A stretch of DNA of 64,000 bases from Polaromonas sp. (GCF_010365105.1 NZ_JAAFGZ010000025.1:20655-84654); one strand, 5' to 3'. Positions 44,629 to 54,935 are shown, counted from the stretch's first letter. Made by a program: numbers and translations. Notes: a model not told the origin generated them from the sequence alone.

Positions 44629-46089
44629 ATGCGTGAATTGAACCTTAACCCGCTGCGGCCCTACCTGGCTGCAGGCCTGATGGCCATCGCCGCAACAACC
44701 TCGGTGCTGCCGGTGACGCCGGTGTGGGCGCAAACCCGCACCTTGCCGGACTTCACCGATTTGGTGGACCAGGTGGGGCCGTCGGTGGTCAACATCCGCA
44801 CCCTTGAAAAAGCCAAGGCTTCGGCAACCGCGAGTGGCATCGACGAGCAGATGCTGGAGTTCTTCAAGCGCTTCGGCATTCCCGTGCCGCCCAACATGCC
44901 GCGCGGACCACGCGCCGAACCGGGCCAGCCCGATGAAGACCAGCCGCGCGGCGTCGGCTCCGGCTTCATCCTGACGGCCGATGGCTTTGTCATGACCAAT
45001 GCGCATGTGGTCGAGGGCGCGGACGAGGTCATCGTCACCCTGACCGACAAGCGCGAATTCAAGGCCAAGATCATTGGCGCCGACAAGCGCACCGACGTGG
45101 CCGTGGTCAAGATCGAAGCCACCGGCTTGCCTGCTGTCAAGATTGGCGACATCAGCCGCCTGCGGGTGGGCGAATGGGTGATGGCCATTGGTTCGCCGTT
45201 CGGGCTTGACAACACGGTGACGGCGGGCATCGTCAGCGCCAAGCAGCGCGATACGGGCGACTACCTGCCTTTCATCCAGACCGACGTGGCCATCAATCCC
45301 GGCAACTCGGGCGGCCCCTTGATCAACATGCGCGGCGAAGTCGTCGGCATCAACAGCCAGATCTACTCGCGTTCGGGTGGTTTCCAGGGCATTTCGTTTT
45401 CCATTCCGATCGACGAGGCTACGCGCGTGTCGGAGCAGCTGCGCATCACCGGCAAGGTGACGCGCGGGCGCATTGGCGTGCAGATCGACCAGGTCACCAA
45501 GGACGTGGCCGAGTCCATCGGACTAGGCAAGGTGCAGGGCGCGCTGGTGAGGGGTGTCGAAAGCGGCGCGCCGGCTGAAAAGGCAGGTATTGAAGCGGGC
45601 GACATCATCACGAAGTTCGAAGGCAAGCAGATCGACAAGGCCAGCGACCTTCCGCGCATGGTGGGCAATGTGAAACCGGGCACCCAGGTGACCGTTACCG
45701 TGTTTCGGCGCGGTGCCAGCAAGGACCTGTCCGTCACGATTGCCGAGGTGGAAGCCGACAAGCCTGCGCGTGCGGCTGCCAAGTCAGAGTCCAAGCCGCC
45801 CGTGGCCGGCCCGGCGCAAGCCTTGGGCCTGTCGGTCAGCGAGATCAGCGAAGCGCAGAAAAAGGAACTCAATGTCAAGGGTGGCGTCAAGGTCGATGCG
45901 GCCGATGGCGCAGCGGCCCGTGCCGGCCTGCGCGAAGGCGATGTGATCGTTTCAATGGCCAATACCGAAGTGACCGGGGTGAAGAGTTTTGAAGCGGCAC
46001 TGGCGAAAATTGACAAGACCAAAAATATCACCGTGCTGGTCCGCCGTGGTGAACTGGCGCAATTTGTCATCATCCGGCCGGCGCGCTGA
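44629..46089 (+). CDS. mucD: Periplasmic serine endoprotease, DegP/DegQ/MucD family
   Basis: The 486-residue S1C protease and chaperone degrades misfolded envelope proteins. ATG 44629 is chosen because AAGG lies eight bases upstream and it opens a signal peptide ending TPVWAQ. The triad is complete: His126 (TNAHVVEG), Asp156 (RTDVAVVK) and Ser227 (GNSGGPL). Two PDZ domains follow (about residues 295-380 and 405-485), joined by an Ala/Pro/Lys linker. Its place after rpoE-rseA-rseB matches mucD of the algU operon, so sigma-E control is likely. A terminator lies 235 bases downstream. Confidence 0.93.
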   Translation: MRELNLNPLRPYLAAGLMAIAATTSVLPVTPVWAQTRTLPDFTDLVDQVGPSVVNIRTLEKAKASATASGIDEQMLEFFKRFGIPVPPNMPRGPRAEPGQPDEDQPRGVGSGFILTADGFVMTNAHVVEGADEVIVTLTDKREFKAKIIGADKRTDVAVVKIEATGLPAVKIGDISRLRVGEWVMAIGSPFGLDNTVTAGIVSAKQRDTGDYLPFIQTDVAINPGNSGGPLINMRGEVVGINSQIYSRSGGFQGISFSIPIDEATRVSEQLRITGKVTRGRIGVQIDQVTKDVAESIGLGKVQGALVRGVESGAPAEKAGIEAGDIITKFEGKQIDKASDLPRMVGNVKPGTQVTVTVFRRGASKDLSVTIAEVEADKPARAAAKSESKPPVAGPAQALGLSVSEISEAQKKELNVKGGVKVDAADGAAARAGLREGDVIVSMANTEVTGVKSFEAALAKIDKTKNITVLVRRGELAQFVIIRPAR

Positions 46090-46417
46090 CGGCTGGCTGC
46101 AGAGCCTTGAAACCGGTTTGGCGGTGCGGCTCGTTACAATGCAGCAGCATTTCAGCAGATTTTCACACCGGCATCCGCGCATTTTTCTGGCCAGCTGACC
46201 AAGTTGAGGTGGAACCTGGCGCCCCTCAAGGTCACAAGCCGCAGATGTTGAAACCGGTGGCTCCCGGCTTTTTGCCTACAATGAAGCTCCAACTTTCGCA
46301 GTTGCCATAGATTGTTGGTTCAGGGCGCGTCATTGAAAGACGCGCCTTTTTTTATGCTGCTGGCCGTGGGTTGTTTGTTTTCCTGCAATATATTCAAGTA
46401 ATTAGGCGTTTTTGTTG
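46090..46417 (+). other. Gap between mucD and lepA with duplicated promoter-like segments and a terminator
   Basis: These 328 bases have no gene. Two segments share TTGAAACCGGT followed 22-23 bases later by TACAAT (46107-46140 and 46248-46282). Neither has ideal promoter spacing, but both could be promoter variants. The terminator at 46324-46353 follows, so transcripts from either would end before lepA unless read through. Confidence 0.5.
46324..46353 (+). terminator. Rho-independent terminator upstream of lepA
   Basis: GGCGCGTC (46324-46331) pairs with GACGCGCC (46339-46346) around a seven-base loop, followed by seven T. It ends the rpoE-mucD transcript and separates it from lepA-lepB. Confidence 0.92.
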
Positions 46418-48229
46418 ATGAATCACATTCGAAATTTTTCGATCATTGCGCACATTGATCATGGCAAGTCCACGCTCGCCGACCGGCTGATCCAGCGCTG
46501 CGGCGGCTTGCAGGATCGCGAAATGAGCGCGCAGGTGCTCGACTCGATGGACATCGAAAAAGAGCGCGGCATCACCATCAAGGCGCAGACCGCCTCGCTC
46601 AACTACAAGGCAAAGGACGGCCAGGTTTACAACCTCAACCTGATCGACACGCCGGGCCATGTTGACTTTTCGTATGAAGTGAGCCGTTCGCTGTCGGCCT
46701 GCGAGGGCGCGCTGCTGGTGGTCGATGCCAGCCAGGGCGTCGAAGCGCAGACCGTGGCCAACTGCTACACCGCACTGGACCTGGGCGTGACGGTGGTGCC
46801 GGTGCTCAACAAGATGGACCTGCCGCAGGCCGACCCCGAAAACGCCAAGCAGGAAATCGAGGAAGTCATTGGCATCGACGCCACCGACGCGATTCCCTGC
46901 AGCGCCAAGACCGGCATGGGCATTGACGAGATTCTCGAAGCCGTGGTTGCCCTGATTCCGCCCCCGAAGGGAAACCCCGACGCCGCCTTGCGCGCCATGA
47001 TCATTGACAGCTGGTACGACGCCTATGTCGGCGTGGTCATGCTGGTGCGCGTGGTCGATGGCCGCCTGGCCAAGGGCGACCGCATCAAGCTCATGGCCAG
47101 TGAAGCGACTTACAACGCCGAGCAATTGGGCGTTTTCACGCCGCACACCGAGCCGCGCCAGGCGCTCGAAGCCGGCGAAGTGGGCTTTGTGATTGCCGGC
47201 ATCAAGGAACTTCAGGCGGCGCGCGTCGGCGACACCGTGACCCTGATCAAGGGCGGCACCGGCGGCGCCGCCTTCACCGCGACCGAAGCACTGCCGGGTT
47301 TCAAGGAAATCCAGCCGCAGGTGTTTGCCGGCCTGTATCCGTCGGAAGCCAGTGAATACGAGTCGCTGCGCGATGCGCTGGAAAAACTCAAGCTCAACGA
47401 CGCCTCGCTGCATTACGAACCCGAGGTCAGCGAAGCTCTGGGGTTTGGCTTTCGTTGCGGCTTTCTGGGCCTGTTGCACATGGAAATCGTCCAGGAGCGG
47501 CTGGAGCGCGAGTTTGACCAGGACCTGATCACGACCGCGCCCAGCGTGGTCTATGAAGTGCTCAAGTCTGATGGCGAGACCATCCGGGTTGAAAACCCGT
47601 CGAAAATCCCCGATGGCGGACGCGTCAACGAGATTCGCGAACCCATCGTCACGGTTCACCTGTACATGCCGCAGGACTATGTCGGTGCCGTCATGACGCT
47701 GGCCAACCAGAAGCGCGGCGTGCAACTGAACATGGCCTACCACGGCAAGCAGGTCATGCTGACCTATGAAATGCCGCTGGGCGAGATCGTGCTGGACTTT
47801 TTTGACAAGCTCAAGTCGGTGTCACGCGGCTATGCGTCGATGGACTATGAGTTCAAGGAATTTCGCGCATCCGACGTGGTGAAGGTCGATATCTTGCTTA
47901 ACGGCGAGAAGGTCGATGCGCTGTCCATCATCGTTCACCGCAGCCAGTCGGCCTACCGGGGCAGGGCGGTGGTGGCCAAAATGCGCGAAATCATTTCGCG
48001 CCAGCAGTTCGACGTCGCAATCCAGGCGGCCATCGGCGCCAACATCATTGCCCGCGAGACCATCAAGGCCTTGCGCAAGAACGTGATCGCCAAGTGCTAT
48101 GGCGGCGATATTTCCCGCAAGAAGAAGCTTCTTGAGAAGCAGAAAGCAGGCAAGAAGCGCATGAAACAAATCGGTTCAGTGGAAGTGCCCCAAGAGGCAT
48201 TCCTGGCTATCTTGCAGGTGGAAGACTGA
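46418..48229 (+). CDS. lepA: Elongation factor 4 (LepA)
   Basis: The 603-residue translational GTPase acts on the ribosome in initiation or back-translocation. It starts [19 protein letters not shown] (P-loop) and has DTPGHVDF (G3), NKMDLP (G4), and the LepA-specific C-terminus (GQQ-less, ending [19 protein letters not shown] as a basic tail). ATG 46418 gives the exact family N-terminus; a TTG six bases upstream is less likely. The stop overlaps the lepB start by one base (TGATG). Confidence 0.97.
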   Translation: MNHIRNFSIIAHIDHGKSTLADRLIQRCGGLQDREMSAQVLDSMDIEKERGITIKAQTASLNYKAKDGQVYNLNLIDTPGHVDFSYEVSRSLSACEGALLVVDASQGVEAQTVANCYTALDLGVTVVPVLNKMDLPQADPENAKQEIEEVIGIDATDAIPCSAKTGMGIDEILEAVVALIPPPKGNPDAALRAMIIDSWYDAYVGVVMLVRVVDGRLAKGDRIKLMASEATYNAEQLGVFTPHTEPRQALEAGEVGFVIAGIKELQAARVGDTVTLIKGGTGGAAFTATEALPGFKEIQPQVFAGLYPSEASEYESLRDALEKLKLNDASLHYEPEVSEALGFGFRCGFLGLLHMEIVQERLEREFDQDLITTAPSVVYEVLKSDGETIRVENPSKIPDGGRVNEIREPIVTVHLYMPQDYVGAVMTLANQKRGVQLNMAYHGKQVMLTYEMPLGEIVLDFFDKLKSVSRGYASMDYEFKEFRASDVVKVDILLNGEKVDALSIIVHRSQSAYRGRAVVAKMREIISRQQFDVAIQAAIGANIIARETIKALRKNVIAKCYGGDISRKKKLLEKQKAGKKRMKQIGSVEVPQEAFLAILQVED

Positions 48230-49206
48230 TGCGCGGCGTCATGAGTTCCATCACCGCCGTGGTGTTGGCGGGTTTTGTCGGCTACGGCGCCGCCTGGTAC
48301 TTCGGCCTGCTCGAAGGCAACTTTTCCGCCCTGCTGTTCCTGGCTGCCGTCGTGACCGGAATTTACTGGGTGGCCGAGCGGCTTTATTTCCTGCCGCAGC
48401 GGCGCAAGGCCGTGGCGGCGCTGGATGCGAATGCCGTACAGCGCCAGGCCGAGCTGGCCAAAATGGGCATCAACCAGGTCGATGACAACACCGCCGAAGC
48501 CCGTAGCCGGCTGATCATGCAGCCCTGGTGGCTGGACTGGACCGCCGGCCTGTTCCCTGTGATCATCATCGTTTTCCTGCTGCGTTCCTTTTTGTTCGAG
48601 CCCTTCAAGATTCCGTCGGGCTCGATGATTCCGACGCTGCTGGTCAACGACCTGATCCTGGTGAACAAATTCCATTACGGCGTACGCCTTCCGGTCATCA
48701 ACCGCAAGATACTGGACAACCACAGCCCCGAGCGCGGCGATGTGATGGTGTTTCGCTATCCGCCCAAGCCCAGCCTGGACTACATCAAGCGCGTGGTCGG
48801 CATTCCCGGCGACGAGGTGGCCTACCTGAACAAGAAGCTCACCATCAATGGCAAGCCGCTGCCCAAAGTGGCGCTCCCGGATTTTTTCGATGCCGATTCG
48901 ATGCGCTATGCCAAGCAGTTCGAGGAAACCAACGGCGAGCGCAAATACCGGCTGCTGAATGATGACGACCGTCCGTCCTTCATTGCTGGTGCCGACAATT
49001 TCCCCTACAGGGACAACTGCCGTTACAGCACCGAAGGCGTGGTGTGCAAGGTGCCTGAAGGTCACTATTTCATGATGGGCGACAACCGCGACAATTCGCT
49101 CGATTCGCGTTACTGGGGCTTTGTTCCCGAGCAGAACATTGTCGGCAAGGCATTTTTTGTCTGGATGAACTTTGGCAATCTCAAGCGCATCGGTTCCTTT
49201 GATTAA
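48229..49206 (+). CDS. lepB: Signal peptidase I
   Basis: The 325-residue inner-membrane protease removes signal peptides from exported proteins. Two N-terminal membrane segments (TAVVLAGFVGYGAAWYFGLL and LLFLAAVVTGIYWVA) precede a basic cytoplasmic loop and a third helix (LFPVIIIVFLLRSFLF). The catalytic Ser132 sits in PSGSMIPTL and the general-base Lys187 in DYIKRVVG; box E reads GDNRDNSLDSRYWGFV. It is translationally coupled to lepA. Confidence 0.96.
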   Translation: MRGVMSSITAVVLAGFVGYGAAWYFGLLEGNFSALLFLAAVVTGIYWVAERLYFLPQRRKAVAALDANAVQRQAELAKMGINQVDDNTAEARSRLIMQPWWLDWTAGLFPVIIIVFLLRSFLFEPFKIPSGSMIPTLLVNDLILVNKFHYGVRLPVINRKILDNHSPERGDVMVFRYPPKPSLDYIKRVVGIPGDEVAYLNKKLTINGKPLPKVALPDFFDADSMRYAKQFEETNGERKYRLLNDDDRPSFIAGADNFPYRDNCRYSTEGVVCKVPEGHYFMMGDNRDNSLDSRYWGFVPEQNIVGKAFFVWMNFGNLKRIGSFD

Positions 49207-49277
49207 GCGCAAAACCGCTGGCACCTTCATCGCCGGAAAAATCTTTTCTTCATGAATTTCCCCTGGAACCCGCATCA

Positions 49278-49619
49278 ATGAAACACAAGCAACGTGGTAT
49301 TTCCTTCATCGGCATCCTGTTTGTCGGCGCCATCGCGGCGTGCGCCTTTGTACTGGGTGCTCAGGTGCTGCCGACGCTGATCGAATTCCAGGCCATCACC
49401 AAGGCCGCGACCAAGGCCACGGCAGGCAGCACGGTACCCGAAGTCAGGGCGATCTTCGACAAGGCCGGGCAGATCGACGACATTCATTCAATTTCCGGCA
49501 AAGACCTGGATGTGACGAAAGAGGGCGACAAGACGGTGGTGGCTTTTGCCTATACGCGTGAAATCCACATGGCCGGACCCGCCTACCTGCTGCTGAAGTA
49601 CAGCGGGCGATCCAAATAA
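49278..49619 (+). CDS. DUF4845 pseudopilin-like small membrane protein
   Basis: The 113-residue protein starts with a short basic stretch and a membrane helix ([21 protein letters not shown]) in the manner of type IV pilin-like proteins. A small soluble domain ([36 protein letters not shown]) follows. Members of this family regularly lie between lepB and rnc in beta-proteobacteria; function is unknown. The rnc GTG begins one base after its stop, so the genes are coupled. Confidence 0.82.
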   Translation: MKHKQRGISFIGILFVGAIAACAFVLGAQVLPTLIEFQAITKAATKATAGSTVPEVRAIFDKAGQIDDIHSISGKDLDVTKEGDKTVVAFAYTREIHMAGPAYLLLKYSGRSK

Positions 49620-49620
49620 A

Positions 49621-50322
49621 GTGCGCACGGCTTCCCTCTCCAGTCCTGCCCTGCAGGCCCTGCAAAAGCGCCTGCAGCATGAATTCGCCAATCCCAAGCT
49701 GCTTGCCCAGGCGCTGACGCACCGCAGCTTTTCGTCTGACCATAACGAACGTGTCGAATTCCTCGGCGATTCCGTGCTGAACCTGGCCGTGGCCGGCTTC
49801 CTGTACGAGCAGTTGAGCGAACTCCCCGAAGGTGATCTTTCGCGCGTCCGGGCCAACCTCGTCAAGCAGGACACGCTGCACCATCTGGCCGTGGTGCTGG
49901 GCTTGCCCGACCTGCTGCGGCTGGGCGAGGGCGAAGCTCGCTCCGGCGGAAAAAACCGGCCGTCCATGCTTGCCGATGCGCTGGAAGCCGTGATCGGCGC
50001 GGTCTACCTCGATGCCGGTTACGACAAGGCCGACCAGCTGGTGCGCCGCCTGTTCAAGGATGTCCAGGTGAACCCCCAAATGAAAGCCATTGGCAAGGAC
50101 CCGAAAACCGAATTGCAGGAGTGGCTTCAGGGGCGCAAAATGCGACTTCCAGCCTACAAGGTGGTCGGCACTCAGGGTGCGGCGCATCAGCAGACCTTTG
50201 AAGTGGAATGCGAAATCACCGAATTCGGCCGCGCTGAACGCGGCACCGGTATTTCGCGGCGCGCTGGCGAACAGGCCGCCGCCAGCGCCATGCTGCTTTA
50301 CGTCAAGACCCTGGCCGCTTGA
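49621..50322 (+). CDS. rnc: Ribonuclease III
   Basis: RNase III cuts double-stranded RNA, separating rRNA precursors. The 233-residue protein has the signature [16 protein letters not shown] with the catalytic acidic residues, a second acidic motif in [16 protein letters not shown], and a C-terminal dsRNA-binding domain ([14 protein letters not shown] to [14 protein letters not shown]). The start is GTG 49621. era follows 55 bases later in the conserved lepB-rnc-era order. Confidence 0.96.
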   Translation: MRTASLSSPALQALQKRLQHEFANPKLLAQALTHRSFSSDHNERVEFLGDSVLNLAVAGFLYEQLSELPEGDLSRVRANLVKQDTLHHLAVVLGLPDLLRLGEGEARSGGKNRPSMLADALEAVIGAVYLDAGYDKADQLVRRLFKDVQVNPQMKAIGKDPKTELQEWLQGRKMRLPAYKVVGTQGAAHQQTFEVECEITEFGRAERGTGISRRAGEQAAASAMLLYVKTLAA

Positions 50323-50377
50323 CGGCCTTTTTGCCAACGCCGCCTCTGGCTGGCCACCCAACACGATTGAATTGATG

Positions 50378-51451
50378 ATGAGTACCGGAAAAAAAGAAAC
50401 CAGCCCACCTGCCGACACCTTGCCCCTGGCAGGGCAAACGGCGGCGCCCCCCGCATCGCTGGAGCCGGCGCAGAGCCAGGACGCCATTGACGCCATGCTC
50501 GCACAGGCGACGGCCTCGCGTGGCGCGGCCGTGCCGGCCGACAGCGCCGCGCCCAGCCTTGCGCCTGTGGGCGAGCAGCGCTGCGGCCTGATTGCCATCG
50601 TCGGCAAGCCCAACGTCGGCAAGTCCACGCTGCTCAATGCGCTGGTCGGCCAGAAGGTCAGCATTACCTCGCGCAAGGCGCAGACCACGCGCCACCGCAT
50701 CACCGGCATGCGCACGCGCGCCGCGACGCAGTTTGTGTTTGTCGATACGCCTGGCTTTCAGACGCGGCACGGCAATGCGCTGAATCGTTCGCTGAACCGC
50801 ACCGTGGTCGGCGCCGTCAATGACGTGGACCTGATCGTTTTCGTGGTGGAAGCCGGCCAGTTCAACCTGGCCGATGCCAAGGTGCTGGCGCTGCTGCCCG
50901 AGAAAACACCGGCGATTTTGCTGGCCAACAAGTTCGACCTGATCCACCGCCGTGCCGAAATCGCGCCCTGGCTGCGCGCCATGCAGGAGCGGCACAACTT
51001 TGCCGAATTCGTGCCGATGTCGGCCAACAATGCCAAGGATGTCGAGCGTCTGTTCGGGATTTGCGAAAAATACCTGCCGGTGCAGCCGTGGATGTATGGC
51101 GCCGACGAACTGACCGACCGCAGCGACCGCTTCATGGCCGCCGAGATCATCCGCGAAAAGCTGTTTCGCCTGACCGGTGACGAATTGCCCTACACCTCGA
51201 CCGTCATCATCGACCAGTATGAGGAAGAGGGCAATCTGCGCAAGATTGCCGCGACCATCGTCGTCGAGCGCGACGGCCACAAGGGCATGATCATTGGCGA
51301 GAAGGGCGAAAAGCTCAAGCGCATCGGCACCGAGGCGCGGCATGAACTCGAAGCCCTGACCGGCGGCAAGGTGTTCCTGGAGATCTGGGTCAAGGTCCGA
51401 TCAGGCTGGGCCGACGACGAGGCCAGAGTCAAGACCTTCGGCTATGAATAG
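50378..51451 (+). CDS. era: GTPase Era with N-terminal extension
   Basis: Era binds the 3' end of 16S rRNA and checks 30S assembly. The G domain has [12 protein letters not shown] (G1), VDTPGFQ (G3), NKFDLIH (G4) and a KH domain with [15 protein letters not shown]. At 357 residues it is about 55 longer than E. coli Era because of an Ala/Pro/Ser-rich N-terminus (about residues 1-65) before [11 protein letters not shown] 50378 or the adjacent 50375 is possible. No good ribosome site precedes either, and a shorter product from an internal start cannot be ruled out. Confidence 0.93.
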   Translation: MSTGKKETSPPADTLPLAGQTAAPPASLEPAQSQDAIDAMLAQATASRGAAVPADSAAPSLAPVGEQRCGLIAIVGKPNVGKSTLLNALVGQKVSITSRKAQTTRHRITGMRTRAATQFVFVDTPGFQTRHGNALNRSLNRTVVGAVNDVDLIVFVVEAGQFNLADAKVLALLPEKTPAILLANKFDLIHRRAEIAPWLRAMQERHNFAEFVPMSANNAKDVERLFGICEKYLPVQPWMYGADELTDRSDRFMAAEIIREKLFRLTGDELPYTSTVIIDQYEEEGNLRKIAATIVVERDGHKGMIIGEKGEKLKRIGTEARHELEALTGGKVFLEIWVKVRSGWADDEARVKTFGYE

Positions 51452-51454
51452 AGC

Positions 51455-51760
51455 CCCCACGGTCGCCCACTGCGTGTGGCTCCCTGCCCCCCGAGGGGGC
51501 CGCTGCGCCTGCGGCCCGGCAGAGCCGGTTCCGCGGCCCCTGCTTAGGAAGATGTACTCCCACGGTCGCCCACTGCGTGTGGCTCCCTGCCCCCCGAGGG
51601 GGTCGCTGCGCCTGCGGCCCGGCAGAGCCGGTTCCGCGGCCCCTGCTTGGGAAGATGTACCCCCACGGTCGCCCACTGCGTGTGGCTCCCTGCCCCCCGA
51701 GGGGGTCGCTGCGCCTGCGGCCCGGCAGAGCCGGTTGCGCGGCCCCTGCTTGGGAAAACG
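51455..51760. repeat. Three tandem copies of a 103-bp G+C-rich repeat
   Basis: Units begin near 51455, 51558 and 51661 and are almost identical. Each holds CACGGTCGCCCACTGCGTGT, a C6-GAG-G5 inverted pair, and a CGGCAGAGCCGGTT segment, and ends near CCCCTGCTT-GGAA. The period of 103 is not a multiple of three, so the open frames across it are spurious. It fills most of the 359-base space between era and recO. Each unit can fold into stable hairpins on either strand. Confidence 0.92.
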
Positions 51761-51810
51761 CAGACCCTGCTTGCCACTTCTACGTGATCGCTTGACCTGA
51801 CACCTCCACC

Positions 51811-52560
51811 TTGGCCACCCAACGCATCAGTAACGAGCCCGCCTATGTGCTGCACCGTTACGACTGGAGCGAATCCAGCCTGATCCTGGACGTGTTCACA
51901 CGTCATTACGGTCGGGTGGCGCTGGTGGCGCGGGGCGCCAAGAAGCCCAGTTCCAGCTTCCGGCCTATCCTGCTGCCGCTGCAGCCGCTGCATGTCGCCT
52001 TTGGCGGCGATGCGGAAATCCGCAACCTCAAGAGCGCCGAATGGCAGGGCGGCCATGTCATGCCCAGCGGTGATGCGCTGCTCTCGGGCTACTACCTCAA
52101 TGAATTGCTGATGCGCCTGCTGGCCAGGGACGACCCGCATCCGCTGCTGTTTGACGCCTATGCCGCCACGGTCCAGCTGCTCGCCAGCCAGAATGCCGAC
52201 ACGCTTCAGCTGGCACTGCGCGCCTTCGAGCTGCGCCTGCTGCAGGGCATTGGCTTGCTGCCCCGGCTGGACGTGGAAACCGCGACGCTGGCGCCGCTGG
52301 CCGCGCAGCAGCGTTACGTGCTGGTTGCCGAAGCCGGCCTGCGGCCCGCCCATGACGATGACCGTTTCAGCCTGATCGGCGAACACTGGCAGGCGCTGCA
52401 GCAGTCCCTTGGCAACAAGGGACTGTTTTCCGACACGCTGCGGGCCTGCGTGCCAGCCGCCAATGAACTCAAAATACAGCTGCGCGCCTTGCTGCACTAC
52501 CATTGCGGCGTCAGGGTTTTGAAAACCCGGCAGATGATGATGGACCTGCAAGCCCTTTAA
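51811..52560 (+). CDS. recO: DNA repair protein RecO
   Basis: RecO loads RecA on gapped DNA with RecR. The 249-residue protein has the OB-fold N-terminus ([34 protein letters not shown]) and the helical C-terminal domain ([18 protein letters not shown]). There is no CxxC zinc site, as in many proteobacterial RecO. The start is TTG 51811, which gives the family N-terminus but has no strong ribosome site. It follows era as usual, but the tandem repeat separates them. Confidence 0.93.
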   Translation: MATQRISNEPAYVLHRYDWSESSLILDVFTRHYGRVALVARGAKKPSSSFRPILLPLQPLHVAFGGDAEIRNLKSAEWQGGHVMPSGDALLSGYYLNELLMRLLARDDPHPLLFDAYAATVQLLASQNADTLQLALRAFELRLLQGIGLLPRLDVETATLAPLAAQQRYVLVAEAGLRPAHDDDRFSLIGEHWQALQQSLGNKGLFSDTLRACVPAANELKIQLRALLHYHCGVRVLKTRQMMMDLQAL

Positions 52561-52583
52561 CGATTTATTCGATTGATGTCGCC

Positions 52584-53414
52584 ATGATCGCCTTATTCCA
52601 TTCCGGCCCCCGTTCGCACCTGCCCCATCCGCCCGGCACCCTGAAAACCGTGCTGTCGGTCAATGTCAACAAGGTGGCGCTGCTTCGAAATACCCGGCAC
52701 CTGGACATTCCCAGCGTGCTGCGCGCCGCCGAGTTGTGCCTGCAGGCCGGCGCGCACGGCATCACGGTGCATCCCCGGCCCGACGAGCGCCATGTCCGCG
52801 CCGACGATGTCTATGAAATCGCCGCGATGATGAAGGACTGGCCGCACTGCGAGTTCAACATCGAAGGCAATCCGCTGCAAAACCTGATGCATTTTGTGCG
52901 TGACCTGTCGGCCCGGGGCCTGCCACTGCACCAGTGCACCTTCGTGCCCGACAGCGAAGACCAGTTCACCAGCGACCATGGCTGGAGTTTTCCGCAGGAT
53001 GCCGAACGTCTGCGGCCGCACATCGAATATGCGCATGCGCGCGGCGTTCGGGTCAGCCTGTTCATGGACCCGATTCCCGAGACCATGGCCGCCGCCAAAG
53101 CCATCGGCGCCGACCGGGTCGAGCTGTACACCGAAAGCTATGCCCGCAAATGGTCCGGCCCTGAAAAAAACAAGGCTTTAGACCACTTTGCGCAGACGGC
53201 GCGGGCAGCGATAGCTATCAATCTGGGAGTGAATGCCGGACACGACCTGAACCGTGACAACCTGGCTGAATTCCTGCGCGCGGTTCCCGGTGTGCTTGAA
53301 GTCTCCATCGGCCATGCGCTGATTGCCGACGCGCTGGAACTGGGTTACGCGGCCACGGTCAAGGAGTACCTGCGCTGCATCAACGAGGCGTTTGCGCCCG
53401 CCGCCGTGGCCTGA
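52584..53414 (+). CDS. pdxJ: Pyridoxine 5'-phosphate synthase
   Basis: PdxJ condenses deoxyxylulose 5-phosphate with aminoacetone phosphate to give pyridoxine phosphate. The 276-residue TIM barrel shows [36 protein letters not shown] and VNAGHDLN, then [14 protein letters not shown]. The ATG at 52584 begins MIALFHSGP, with a short extension relative to most homologues. One stretch ([19 protein letters not shown]) coincides with a weak copy of the short repeat. It overlaps the acpS start by one base. Confidence 0.95.
   Translation: MIALFHSGPRSHLPHPPGTLKTVLSVNVNKVALLRNTRHLDIPSVLRAAELCLQAGAHGITVHPRPDERHVRADDVYEIAAMMKDWPHCEFNIEGNPLQNLMHFVRDLSARGLPLHQCTFVPDSEDQFTSDHGWSFPQDAERLRPHIEYAHARGVRVSLFMDPIPETMAAAKAIGADRVELYTESYARKWSGPEKNKALDHFAQTARAAIAINLGVNAGHDLNRDNLAEFLRAVPGVLEVSIGHALIADALELGYAATVKEYLRCINEAFAPAAVA
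53176..53232 (+). repeat. Possible degenerate short repeat, copy R6, inside pdxJ
   Basis: TTTGCGCAGACGGCGCGGGC followed by GATAGCTATCAATCTGGGAG resembles R2 (TTGCGCAGG...GCGCAAGCAGCTATTGATA). The coded peptide fits a normal PdxJ helix, so chance resemblance is possible. Confidence 0.35.
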
Positions 53415-53806
53415 TGATCTACGGCATAGGCACCGACATCTGCGACATCCGCCGCATCCGCGCCAGCCTGGCGCGCCACGGCGAACGCTTTGCCCAAAGA
53501 ATCCTGAGCGACGGCGAACTGGCGACCTGGACAGAGCGTAGCGCCCGCTGGCCCGACCGGGGTGTGAGCTACCTGGCCACCCGCTTTTCCGCCAAGGAAG
53601 CCTTCAGCAAGGCGATTGGCCTGGGGATGCGCATGCCCATGACCTGGCAGCATTGCGAAATCGCCAAGATGAGCAGCGGCAAGCCCGAGATCGTGCTGCA
53701 TGCCGCGCTCAAGGACTGGTTTGATGCGCGCGAACTGACAGCCCATATCACCGTGACCGACGAAACCGACTATGCCGCCAGTTTTTGCGTAGTAGAGAAA
53801 AAATAG
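53414..53806 (+). CDS. acpS: Holo-[acyl-carrier-protein] synthase
   Basis: AcpS transfers phosphopantetheine from CoA to ACP (acpP at 39925). The 130-residue protein has [12 protein letters not shown] with the magnesium-binding aspartate, the [13 protein letters not shown] motif with the second metal-binding glutamate, and a terminal [11 protein letters not shown]. It is translationally coupled to pdxJ (TGATG). Its last codons and TAG fall at the left edge of repeat copy R7. Confidence 0.95.
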   Translation: MIYGIGTDICDIRRIRASLARHGERFAQRILSDGELATWTERSARWPDRGVSYLATRFSAKEAFSKAIGLGMRMPMTWQHCEIAKMSSGKPEIVLHAALKDWFDARELTAHITVTDETDYAASFCVVEKK

Positions 53807-53868
53807 TTTTTCCGCACGCCCCGACTGCGCAAGCAGCTATGAATTTAATAGTGATCCTGAAAATACTT
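53800..53868 (+). repeat. Short dispersed repeat, copy R7, at the acpS-nagZ junction
   Basis: ACTGCGCAAGCAGCTATGAA followed by TTTAATAG is nearly the same as the second half of R2. It begins with the acpS stop region and ends just before the nagZ ATG, filling the whole gap. Confidence 0.7.
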
Positions 53869-53870
53869 CC

Positions 53871-54929
53871 ATGACCCAGCACGCCCCACTCATCATCGAC
53901 ATCGCCGGCCTCAAACTGGGCAAGGACGACCGCCGCCGCCTGAAGCATCCGCTGACCGGCGGCATCATCCTGTTCGCCCGCAACTGGAAAGACCGCCAGC
54001 AGCTTGGCAAGCTGTGCGCCGAGATCAAGGACCTGCGCGACGACCTGCTGATCTGCGTGGACCACGAAGGCGGCCGGGTGCAGCGCTTTCGTACCGACGG
54101 CCTGACGCATTTGCCGCCGATGCGTGCATTGGGCGCGCAGTGGATGCGTGACCAACTGGCCGCCACCAACGCCGCCACCGCCTGCGGCTATGTGCTGGGC
54201 GCCGAACTGCGCGCCTGCGGCGTCGATTTCAGCTTCACGCCGGTACTCGATCTGGACTGGGGCGAGAGCGGCGTGATTGGCGACCGCGCCTTTGGCCGCG
54301 ACCCGCGCGTCGTCAGCCTGCTGGCCAAAAGCCTGATGCACGGCCTGCTGCAAAGCGGCATGGCCAACTGCGGCAAGCATTTTCCCGGCCATGGCTTCGT
54401 CAAGGCCGATTCGCACACCGACATTCCGGTGGACACGCGCACCCTCAAAGCCATCTTGAAGGACGATGCCGCGCCCTATGAATGGCTCAACACCACGCTG
54501 TCGAGCGTGATGCCGGCGCATGTGATCTATCCCAAGGTCGATGCCCGGCCGGCCGGTTTTTCCAGCAAATGGCTGAACTTCATCCTGCGCAGCCAGCTCG
54601 GTTTTGGCGGCGCGATTTTCAGCGACGACCTGAGCATGGCCGGCGCCCGGCTGATCGATGGTGTGGAAGTGAGCTACACCGAGGCCGCCATCGCCGCGCT
54701 GAACGCCGGATGTGACATGGTGCTGCTGTGCAACCAGTCGGCAGGCGAGGGCAAGCCGGTCGATGAATTGCTCGATGGCATGGCCGAGGCGCTTCTAAAA
54801 GGCCGATGGGAAGCGCTGGAGGCCAGCGAGTTGCGCCGCGAGGCCCTGCTGCCGCAGACGCCGGCGCTGGAGTGGGACGAACTCATGGTGCATCCGGCCT
54901 ATATGCATGCGCTGGGCCTGATTCCCTAA
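53871..54929 (+). CDS. nagZ: Beta-N-acetylhexosaminidase NagZ
   Basis: This GH3 enzyme of peptidoglycan recycling removes GlcNAc from anhydro-muropeptides in the cytoplasm. The 352-residue protein has LIIDIAGLKLGKDD, GGIILFARNW, CVDHEGGRVQRF, the conserved CGKHFPGHG with DSHTDIP (histidine and aspartate of the acid/base dyad) and the nucleophile aspartate in IFSDDLSMAGA. No signal peptide is present, as expected. The gene ends seven bases before the convergent metallohydrolase gene. Confidence 0.95.
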   Translation: MTQHAPLIIDIAGLKLGKDDRRRLKHPLTGGIILFARNWKDRQQLGKLCAEIKDLRDDLLICVDHEGGRVQRFRTDGLTHLPPMRALGAQWMRDQLAATNAATACGYVLGAELRACGVDFSFTPVLDLDWGESGVIGDRAFGRDPRVVSLLAKSLMHGLLQSGMANCGKHFPGHGFVKADSHTDIPVDTRTLKAILKDDAAPYEWLNTTLSSVMPAHVIYPKVDARPAGFSSKWLNFILRSQLGFGGAIFSDDLSMAGARLIDGVEVSYTEAAIAALNAGCDMVLLCNQSAGEGKPVDELLDGMAEALLKGRWEALEASELRREALLPQTPALEWDELMVHPAYMHALGLIP

Positions 54930-54935
54930 AGCGCT

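Noticed and set aside
51455..51760. CRISPR-like array
   Set aside because: The three units are contiguous 103-bp repeats with no unique spacers and no cas genes nearby.
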